Shown here: in pieces, positions 12,401-24,400 of the stretch
Layout of the letters: each line of letters opens with the position of its first letter
Numbering within the stretch: position 1 is the first letter of the stretch
Assembly: GCA_030562195.1 (NCBI GenBank)
Contig: JAUJPP010000003.1
Coordinates: forward strand, 47,498,602 to 47,562,601
Source of the DNA: Nipponacmea schrenckii
Taxonomy: Eukaryota > Mollusca > Gastropoda > Lottiidae
DNA length: 64,000 bases
Direction: 5' to 3'
Made by a program: the position numbers and the translations under genes
Notes under the pieces: model-generated
What the model was told of the DNA's origin: nothing
Database searches by the model: none
Seen by the model: the letters and a program-made list of their open reading frames with translations, nothing else

Positions 12401-15400
12401 AATGTGAAGATTTGTTACACATCTGCTCACAAAAGCTAAACATTCATAACCTTAAAGCATCTATTTGTCAAAGAATAAGAAATATTGTAAGTTTTCTCAC
12501 TAGGAAAGTTCATGTTTTTATTATAATTTTAAATAAATGTACCTATTAAGTGAAGGATGATACAATGTAGAGATCATATTTAATAATGGTTTAAACCAAG
12601 CTGCTGTTGAATCAGGGTCTACTGTAATATTCTGTATTCTATCAATATTATCTAGTAGTTTCTTGGTTCCTTCCTGTAACAACTTCCATAGGCCTGGATC
12701 TTTTTTATCTTCCAACCTAGTTTTATTCATTGTAGCCTGCAGAAACTCATCCATCTGTAAATAAGACGCTTGTTATATAATAGATCATTTCCAGGCAGTG
12801 ATGGACTATCATACATACTATTCATTTCAAATTGAATTATAAAAGGGTATAAGAATTAAAATGAACTTAAATCAAGAATGCTCATGATTCAACAAATTTG
12901 ATTCATAATAAAATTGCATGTAGCAAATGGTCATGATTAAGAAGCTGGAATTGCTACATGTGGAGTGCAAATCCCTTTTTTTGTATGATATATTTGACAA
13001 GGAGATTTAGATTCATTAAACACAATACCATTTAAATAGAAACACCTTTCCTTCTCCCCCTGGTCTTGCTATTGTAAATATAATGTAAAACTAGATACAT
13101 ATAGGCAACTGTATAATATAAATTCATATTTACCTTTTGTAGCATTGTTCCAGCATCAAATAGATCAACTAATTTCTGAAGAGAAGACGTTGAATTGGTA
13201 GCAGCTTCACATAATGATTCTTGTATACCCTCAACATCTATATTGGCTATCTCTTTCAGACTGAACGTCTCATTGAAAGCAGTCATATTACAGGCTATAT
13301 CCACCCAGTTATCAACATAAGCCAGGTTTATAAACTGTGAATAAAACAAATAAGGTAGGTTTATAAACTGTTAATAAATCAAATAAGCTAGGTTAATAAA
13401 CTTTAAATAGAATAAATAGGCTAGGTTTATAAACTGACAATAAATCAAATAAGCTAGGTTAATAAACTTTAAATAGAATAAATAGGCTAGGTTTATAAAC
13501 TGTCAAACAAATCAAATAAGCTATTATTTATAAAATAATAGATTAAGTTGATAAACTGTCAATAAAACAAAAAGGTTAGGTTTATAAACTGTTATTAAAA
13601 CAAATAGGCTAGGTTCATAAATTACTAATAAAACTAAAAGGCCAGGTTTATAAACCGTTACTTAGTCAAAATCAGCAAAACAACTTATTCAGGGCTAGTA
13701 TGAGTAAAAAAGCTAAACCAAAAGTAAATGTAAAGATGGATTTGCTAACACATACCTTTAGAGGATTGACAACCATAGTGAGGAATTCAGCAGCAGAAGA
13801 TTGACCTAATAAACCAGTCAGTGTATCAGATACCATTTGATTGTCTGGTAGTATATCACCTAACTTTACAGGTTCAGGGGCATCTGTAACAGTTTGAAAA
13901 GTGTATGCTTACTATTTATTTTATTACTAACCTGGAATCAAAGAAATATCTCATGCCTGATCTTTCCTTAGATAATTCTATGTTGCTTTAGCAGTGACAT
14001 GCTATCCATAATAAGTCAATGCTACAATTTTATGGCTATTTCTACAATATTTCAGATATTAAAATCTTTATCATGACAGCTCTAAATTAGTTAAGAAATT
14101 GAATCTGTGGCACCAAATGTCTAAGCTATGATAATAGTCCAAAGGTGTTATAAATCAAAAAGTTACTAAATTTTATCTACCTATGAATTTTTCAAGGATA
14201 CCACTTATCCAGGATTCTGAGCTGGCGAAGAATTTGAAGAATTTTTTCACAATTGGAAAAACCCCTTCTCCAGTATCACCTTGGGTTAAATCTAAAGTCT
14301 TCATGGAGTTAATAGCCCTGAAATATCCATTATATATATATATAATAATGTAACAGAAGAGAATATTACAGTATATTTCAGTTACAATCAAAATTATAAG
14401 AATATTTTTTTATGGCATGGCAAAAAAAAATTAAACTGCCCCCTAAGCATTTTCATCTTAATTCAAAGTTATAAAACTTATAAGATCAAAAAATGCATTA
14501 ATACCTACCCAAAGATTGGAGTCTTTACCAACACATTTTCCAAAATTTGGCTGATGAGATGAGTAGATGATTTAGGAGATGACCATCGAGAACTGACATT
14601 ATTTTTAGTCATCATGAAATAGTTGGTGAGCTTGTCTATATTTCTCATGAGTTTGAGAACAGTAAAAGTTTTGTCAGTCATGTCAGGAGAGGTACATTCA
14701 AATCTTGGAACATATGTACAAATATAATCACTGTACGCTTGAATCAGCTAAAACGTGATACAAATAAACATAATTAAACACTGAATACATAAACATAATC
14801 AAACATATAAATAATCAAACACTGAATATATAAACATTATGAAACATAAACATAATCAAACACTGAATATATAAACATAAACATTGTGACAAAGATTAGA
14901 GTACTAATGTAGGAACATAATTTATTATTTATCAATAACCATTAGTCCCTTTTACACTATACCCTACAAGTGAGCCGTGCCAGACTCCTTGCCAGGCTTG
15001 CATACTTTGAACCTTTTACATTATACCTTGAACAAGTGAGCCGGCCTTATTCAAGTAATGGAGCTCTCTAGACAGAGAGAACATGAAACAGAATCCAACA
15101 TGGCGGGAAATGTGAACTTCCTAATTATTATGTTTTTGTTTAAAATGATTAATACCAAAGAAAACTTCATATAAGGCAACTAATCATCTTGTTCGATGAC
15201 AATTCTCCAATTCATGCATTTCTTCGTATTTGCTTTCGGCGAAATGATAACAAACTTCCGGACATGTGCAATCAAAGTGTTCAAAGTGAGCCAGACACGG
15301 TTTGTATTTACACTATACTCAAAGCGTGCCAGGTCCGGACCGAGACCACCTCTTTTAGGTGGGCCAGGCCTGGCACAGATTTAACAGTGCCTGGCTCACT

Positions 15401-18400
15401 TAGATCCTTTTACATTATGATTTTTTCTACCGAACCGAGCCTGGTCAAGACCAGGCACGGATATATTTTTTAAGTGTAAAAGGGGTTATAGTCTTCCATT
15501 ACCACCAACATGTTTTTGAGATTATCAATTCAAGTCTCATAAAGGGATTTCAACATTCACTGTAAGTGTGCTAAAGAGTCCACAAGTTCTACAAGATGCA
15601 AATGTATAATTCTATATAATAAAAGAAGGATTTCAGCATTTTCAAATATGATTCCAGTATCTAAAGAAGGGATAACAGTATCTACAGATGGAGTTCTAGT
15701 ATAAGAAAACATACCAACATTGGCAGGTCTATCAAAATATCTTGAGGTTGGCCAATTTCTTTAAACTTTTTGGACCAATCACCAGCTGGGTATTTACACA
15801 TGACCTCTTGAAGTAATTCAAAATTATTGATATCTAAATCACCAATAAGTGAGAAGAGATTTGTCTTATTACATAGCAGTTCATCAACCATTCTCTTATT
15901 ATTGGTTACCATTGACAACTAAAACATACAATATAAGAATTCAAAATAAAAGCTACTATTCTACAAGATAAAGTGATATAATGAAAGCTTGTTAAAAATA
16001 TTATTTAGAATAATTAAGTACATTTCTAAAGATAGCTTGCCAGGCAAGGTAACATACACCCACTGGCAGCATTGAATTAGAATAATATATTGAGCAATAA
16101 CTCAAAAAAACATTCACTGAATGTTGAACCTAAAGGCAAAAACTTAAAAACTGTCAAATCGTTCATTGAAAAATTGTCAAATTCAAACTTGACTGAGGTC
16201 TAATCAATTCCAATGCTCACCCCAAGTTTCATCAAAATCCTTTTAAAATTGTAGGTTTTATTGCATCATTGACGCAATTTTACTAAGTCAAGGGCAATAA
16301 CTCAAAAAAGTTCATAAATTCATAAAAATCGTCAAATTCGAACTTGACTGCCGTCTTATCAATTTCAATGTCCAAACCAAGTTTCATCAAAATCCATATA
16401 AAATTGTGACTTTTATTGTTTCTACTACAAAATAATGGACAGATGGACCGACGGACAGTGACGACGATAATATATGTCCACCTATAAAAAGAAATAAAAA
16501 AAGAAATTGAAAACTGACTTACTTGAATGGTTAAAGCTGGGATAAATAGAGCTGTTTGTGTTTCATATTCTGTTAAATATTCTACAGCTGATAGCAACGT
16601 GTTAGGATCAGATAGTAAACTTTGTAATGTAATACCTCTTTCTGTAACAACAAAACAATCATTCACATATAAATTACTATTACATCTAATATGAGTTTTG
16701 TGTAATAATTACATTTTTTGATTTCAATGCCATACTCTTTATAAATGAACTACATAGGTGCATGGTACTAGTTCCAGAGAGTGAAACAGATCAAACTAGA
16801 ATTGCTTACAATTATGAACGTATTTCGACAGCCTTGAAATATTATGTAGGCTAAATTTGCAATGACCTACATCTAGACAATATATTGAATATCATTTGAC
16901 CTAGTTTTCAAACTCATAAAATAATTAGGTCACACCTTCCGTAACGGTTAAAGATGGCGAAAATATGAAAATTATCAATTTTTGCTGTATTTAAAATTAA
17001 ATTCAAAATTCAAAAATCCGTTTCCAAATTAATATAATTCAGCAATTGATATTACATTCTATAGATATCAAAATTACACAAATCAGAGCATCTCCAGAGG
17101 CCCCATTTCGATTTAAAGACAATTATGCACAGTTAGTAGAGAAGAAAATATAAAATTGTCAAATACTAAAAAGCGCATTTTTGGTGAAAATATGTGGTTT
17201 TATATATCATTACAAAGAGTGTTTAAACTGTAATCAGATTCAATATGAATTTTTGTTATTTAGAACTTAGTTCACGTGACAAAGCTCTTTAAAAATAAAA
17301 ATCACAAATTTCAATCGGCTATAAAACCGGAAGTAGACATCGGACAACACAAATGAATATATCAGGGGATAGATATCATCAAAGGCAATAAATCGTGTTC
17401 AGGTCACAAGGTCACTAAAGGTCAAGGTCACAAAATATGGGCCTTTAAAGTTTTGGTCATTACCAATAATAAAAGAAAATCAAAATCAGAATTCAAAAAT
17501 TGGCTCCCAACTAAAGTTGCGCAATTGACTCTAGTCATTAGATATGAAAAAATAACGAAAATCACTTTATCCCCTGAATTTGAATTTGAAATTTTACAAA
17601 AATTTGACATTTCAATATGGCAGTTTATCGTTTTTCCGGTTTTTTTTTGTATGACTATTTCAAGCATATTGCAAAAAGAATTTTTGAAATATCGTCAAAA
17701 TTCCGGAAGTTGAATTGTTAAAGTTCAAAAGCGAATGACGTCCAAACCGGAAGTCATTTCGAAAATTTGAAATTATTTTTTGATCGCATTAAAAGTGTCC
17801 ATCTACTTATAAGTTTTCAAGTTGATAAAAACGAAAAAATTAAAATTAAAAAAGTCAGCTACAAAAGTAATGAAATTAGCCATTGCCCACAGCTCGTTTC
17901 GGGTCACTCTGAATGGCATCATTTTACATTTAACAAATAGTAGTCTCGCAGTTTGAATGGCAGACAGCAACAGGTAATTTGCAGCAAGTTGCCTTCTTAG
18001 AAAATAATCGAGGGTAAAATTCAAAAAAAAAAAAGACATTTCAAAAACAAAGCAGTGCGTTCGATGAACGCACTGCAAAAAATAAAATAAAATAATCCGA
18101 ACAATTACAACACGTTTTCGCCAAATGAAGAAGATAAATGTAACATAGCAAAATATCTTGTTTGATGCAAAGATCTCTTCACCTGCGTGAAATCTTTTAT
18201 AATGATCAAATACCTTCTAATCTGGTCAGTATTGTTACAGCAGGTTTAATGACAACACTACTTATTTGACCCAAAACAGTCATAGCATTCTGAGTACCAT
18301 TTAACATTCTCTCAAACTCTGGACTAAATCCTTCTAAAACTTTGAAGATACTAAAATAAATAATAAAATAAGGTTTATTAGTCAAATAGAATAATTTCCT

Positions 18401-21400
18401 ATCTGGATATTGACCACAGCTTGTTGATATATAGACATTTTTGATTTCTTGAACAGAATGATTCTTTAAACATGAATATGCTACATACCGAAATACTGAA
18501 ATATCAGCCAATCAACTGTTGGCAGTGAAATTGTCTAATGAGCTCACTAAATACTATACCATCTAATTCTAGTGTGTAAAATAAAAACTTACAATTTTGG
18601 ATTAGTAAAAATATTTTCAACAAACTTCAACATTCTATCAGCAGAAAAGGCATTCTGTAGTTTCTGGTCCACAGTAAACTTGGTTTGAGCTAGCTGTGTG
18701 ATCAATTCGTTAAAATGATTCAAGTTACGTGTGTACCCAGTTATATCCATCTTGACAGGAATAGACATATTCCATATTTCTGTTAGCTAGAGGGATAAAA
18801 TAAACATACAAACTTGCAATTTCATAAAAAATTTTTTATATAAATATGTAAAATAGATGTGAAAGGAACAGGGATCTCAAACACCTACAGTGCACAATAA
18901 CAATAACTTGGTCTCACCTCTTTAATGATGTAATTTACATCAATAACATGGTTTAGAGACATTGGCAAGGTTTCTATTGAGCAGAAGATGGTTGCTAGAT
19001 TCTTGTGAATAGTTAAAGATGTGGTGTCGTTGTTTAGGTATGTTGATAGGTTACCAGAACTACATTGTTCATTTAAAAGAGTCATGTTACTTAGTATCAT
19101 AGATATCTGAAATCAGAAATATATCATGAGTTCATACATAGCAAATTTTAGAAGCAGTCCTCATGGTAGATTTCAATGAGCTATTGTCTATTGATTTAAA
19201 GGGCCGGTCAGACAGGCTTCCGCGAGTTGATCACGAGTGTATCGCGAGGAAAAACTGTCAAACGCGAAGTAAACGCGGTCACAAGTGAATGACACGCGAA
19301 TGAAACGCGGATGACTCGCGAATAACAAGTGCGCACACGCGCGAAACATTTTACACGCGCTCGGAACCCGATTTTATTTTTGAGCTGCTCAAAAATTAGG
19401 CGCAATGGCCACCGCGTTTCGCACACGTGGTGTAAACGCGGTACAAACCCGGACCAAACGCGATAACACGCGGTACACTCGCGGATCACAAGTGGACGAC
19501 AAGTGGTCACTCGCGGGCATACGCAAAATTTCTTCGTGTGATTGCGTGTGTAGCACTTGTCATCCACTTGTGTTCCTCGTGTCTACAGCATTCCTAGCAC
19601 CTGTGATAGCGTGTGCTCCGCGTGTATAAGGCTTTCTCAGGGATTGTGTCACGAGTCATCCGCGGGCCATTCGCGTGTTTTCGCGTTGAATCGCGATTGA
19701 ACCACGACTGATTCGCGTGTCGTCCACGACCCAATCTCGTTTGTACCACTAGTTATTTCTGCTATAAAAAGATCGCGTGTTGGCCATTTTCATCAGTTGT
19801 GATCAAGACGTTGAAGAGGCAACATGGATCCGGCACATCGTAATGCTTTGGTTATGCTGTTCCAGCAACATCAGAACCAGCTTCTTCAGGTTCAGCGGCG
19901 GCTTTTATACACGCGGGCGGCAAGCGGAGCACAAGTGATCGGCACGTGATTCACACGCGGAGCACAAGTGATACACACGCGCTGCGTGTGATCACTTGTG
20001 ACCCCATTTTCTGATCACAAGCGCTCACACACGGATGACTCGTGGTAGACACGCGATGGACACACGGACACACGGACACACTTGTCATTCGCGTGTCCAG
20101 CACGTTTGAGACAAATTGGCTGATTTTCACCGCGTGTAGAAAAAAATTGCAAAATTAATAGCAAAATTACACGTGATCAACTCGCGGAAGCCTGTCTGAC
20201 CGGGCCTTAAATACAATTTAAGAGGTATGTAGTATATATGTATGTTTTCTGTTAAAACATTATAAATAAAAATAAGTTACAATCAATTCTATCATCAACG
20301 CCTAATTTCTTAGTATAAAATTCCACACTTACATAACAAGAAAAGTGTTTTTCATTCAACAATCTTTAAAGTTATTTAAAACTTTAGAATATTCTTTGAA
20401 ATTTTACCTATGAATACCATGGAACACTTAAAAAGCAACTTACTCTATTATAGTTGACAGGACCTTCTGTTAAAGATACAGCACCATCTAATATAATATC
20501 TATCACAGCATCCACAACATCAATCAATGGTTCAGTATTATTCAATAATACAGCAGTACTGATTTCTCCATCTAAATAGAAAACATCAATCAATGGTTCA
20601 GTATTATTCAATATTACAGCAGTACTGACTTCTCCATCTAAATAGATAACATCAATCAATTGTTCAGTATTATTCAATAATACAGCAGTACTGACTTCTC
20701 CATCTAAATAGAAAACATCAATCAATGGTTCACTGTTATTCAATAATACAGCAGTACTGATTTCTCCATCTGAATAGGAAACTTCAATCAATAATTCAGT
20801 ATTATTCAATAATACAGCAGTACTGATTTCTCCATCTAAATAGAAAACATCAATCACTAATTCAGTATTATTCAATTATACAGTGCAGTACTGATTTCTC
20901 CATCTGAATAGAAAACATCAATCTATAATTCAGTATTATTCAATAATACAGCAGTACTGATTTATCCATTTAAATAGAAAAAATCAATCAGATGCATAAT
21001 AGAAACAGACTCCCTACCTTTGACAGCTTCAAGTTTATCATTTATAATACCAAAGAATAGATTCATAGAATTAATAGTTCTAGCATTGGGGCCTAGTATA
21101 TCTGAGTTGACTTGAACTAAACCTTGTAGTTGACTTGCCCTATAATATAAAATATGGTTTGACTCATAGCACATTATTCTTTAAAACTACCCGTCCACTT
21201 CTTTTTAATCATCCTATTGACCTATCAAAATGTTTTTATTTTAAATAATTTTGTTATTTTAAGATAAATTAACACAATATTTGCCATAATTTATCTATCT
21301 TGATAGCCATGTAATGTAGGACAATTCCCAAAGTTCAAATAATATAACTCACTATTTCATGAGTAGTATTAGTGTTATGAGAAAGGTACAATTAAAAATT

Positions 21401-24400
21401 ATTTATTTCTGATGATAAAGATTTGATCCAAGTAAATGAAAATGCATTTTTTAGAGTATACAAATTATACAAGAGAATGTTTTAATATTTTACTATGCCA
21501 AGGCCAATTATCACTTAATGTGGGGATTTAAAGCTTTTTCTATCGCTCAAAATCAGAAGTGTTAGATACATACCACTCCATAGACAAATTAGCCACCTTC
21601 TGTCCAAGGACACCTTCAAATTTCTTCAGTGTTTGCTGAAATCCTTTGATGTCTACAAGTTTATTGGTGTCTATAGGATTTTTACCATTAGTATAACTAG
21701 TTATAATTTCAGTAAGTAAATCTACCGTTCTCTGTATATTCTGTTCAAACTCAGTAGTATTTAACATATTCTTATTACCAGCCCTTAATTCTCTCATAAT
21801 CACTTTTAACTGAAATAAAACAGAATTTTACATGCTACTGTCATATGACCTTCTGTTCAATAAGGTTAATAAAACTGAAATGAATGTTTGTGATAGATGC
21901 TATTTTTATACATTTTTCTTTGGCTAATTAAGTAAGTTGTGATTTTTACAGCCTATGCTACTTGAACGAACTTTTGGTGTTAACGAAATAAAATTTAACA
22001 TTCTGTTAACTCAGAACCTAAACTGAATTCAGTGTTCTGTATTCAATAAGGATAATGAAATGAAATTACACATTCTGTATAAAGTATATGATTAATTAAA
22101 TATGATACATTTATGGTAATATAAAAACAGAACCTGAAACATATTGCTTTACAGCCTATTCAAGAAATTTGATTTAGCAAGTAATGACACATGTTAATAG
22201 AAAGTTTTAAAAATGTAAAATACCTGTTCAATAAATTGATAGCCGTGTATCTGAAGAGTCATTGATTCATACTCCATAACAGTTATATTAGCTTGACAGA
22301 TTCTATCTTGTAGTCTTCTTAGTACACCAGTATCATTAGCTGGTAGTATAAATGCTTCCCAAAACTCTGGTCCACATAGTTTATCTTTAGTACTATTACT
22401 AAACAGTTCTAAAACCTGAATGGTGAAAACTTGATAAGTGAACAATGGTTTAAGTTCCATATAACCCTAAGAACTAGGTTATATCCATCTTAACACCTTC
22501 CTTTCAAAAATTGTTTGTTTAACTCAAGATCAGATATATCAAATAATAGGCTAAAAATGAAGTAATATCATGGTTCCATTAATAAGGTGTGTATCTCGAA
22601 GTCATAATCTTCCAGATAATACATGTATATTTATATGCTCTTACTGCCAATCAACAGAACTCCTTTCAACCTCAATAGCTGTGTACAAATTCACACCTCT
22701 GTCTAGCCGAATCAGTGTATAGCGAACCAATATGTTAGCAACACAAATTATTATTAATTATAGCCCTGTAAATTTATTTTAGGAGGGAGCCACACTCTGT
22801 GAAGGTTATCTTAAAATTGGCATTTTTGTAACTTAAACAAAAATATTAAATTGCTGTAGATGTTTGAAAATTGAATTTTTTTGTTATTGTGATGTATGAC
22901 AGTATGTTCAGAAAGTTTAAGTCCCAATAATGATGAATATAACTAAACATTCATGGCATTAAAATACATTTTACAGTTGGATACTAGTACTTAGTCATTT
23001 TCTGGCTGGGAAAAAATTAAATCCATAGTCTTGAGCCAAAGCCTTCATTAGAATATAATAATTCTCATAATGTTCAAAGATTCAAAGATATGATTATTAT
23101 AACTGATAACATTATACTGCACACATCAGTAATAAATATTTGCTTTTTGTATGTTTTTATAATTTAACATAGAAAGTTAATTAGTTGTCAGGTCATCTAA
23201 AATAACAACATGTAGACATTGTGTCAAGTATCTATTGTAACTTAAAAATGTCCACCTAACATCATCTTATGTCCACATGATGATCTACTAATTATTCTTA
23301 TGATGTTGATATTGACATTGGTTTGTTTACTTTTCACTATTTGTTATCCACTACACTAACCTTCAGGTCTTCACTCACTAAATAAAGGAGACAAAACTTT
23401 GAGTGAAACTCTTACCTTTTTGGGATTAAAGGAAATTAATGCTATATCTTCTAACCATTCTGGTTCTAACAATACTGTCATCAATATAGGTCCAACTTGG
23501 GTTTGGTTTACTAGTAATGCTAAACTTAATGGTTTACCTAATAAACAGTTAAACATTGTCATTACCAAATATGATAGTTAAATTAAATAAGTGTAATTTT
23601 TTCTTAATGCTTTTTGTCAATATTTTGGAAATAACATTCTTCAATGCATTTGAAATAGCTTGAGACAGATTTTTGGCAAGATGAACATGGTGCAGTCACA
23701 AGTTCAAGGAATTACAATGAATAATAATATTTTCAATAAAAAAAGATGAAAGAACTCTTACCTTTGATATACTCTAGGTTTTTATTCATTAGTTGAAGAT
23801 ATTGGTTAAATATATAGAATATATTATCTGCTAATTTCAAACTTGTGTCATTATTCATTGACAGTAAACTGTTTATGCTGAAAACACGAAATAAAATGGA
23901 ATTTAATATATTACATTTTGATATCTAAAGATAAAAACAATGGAATTTAATAAACTCATATTCTATATCTCAATATCAAAATGATATAAAAATGGAATTT
24001 TATATACTCCTATTTTATATAAAAAAAAAATTTAGACTTACAATTCAGTAGGAACTCGAGTGTAATCTAAACCATTTTCTTGCAATAACTTCATCAGATT
24101 TGCTTCCAAAACAGTTCCATTTACATCAAATATCTTCTCAAGGTCACGACCTTCAAATGTCACATCTTTCATCTCAAAGAATTTTGTTAGTACTTCACTG
24201 AATTTACGATATTCATTGATATAATTTTTTATATCAAATGTACTACCCTGAGGATTTTGGTATAAGTTTGTTAACTGAAATTATCAACATTATTCAATAT
24301 GAGCTTTATCATGAGAATTATGGTATATGTTTGAAAAAGTCTACATTGAATATGAATACATTGGAGCTTCAGTCAGACCAGATGGTAAGATACAAATAAA

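Noticed and set aside
20408..20875. Continuous minus-strand open frame of 155 codons as an independent repeat-protein gene
   Set aside because: It is exon 41 plus its upstream tandem copies; no promoter or own start is needed, and the family fit is to the ABCA module.
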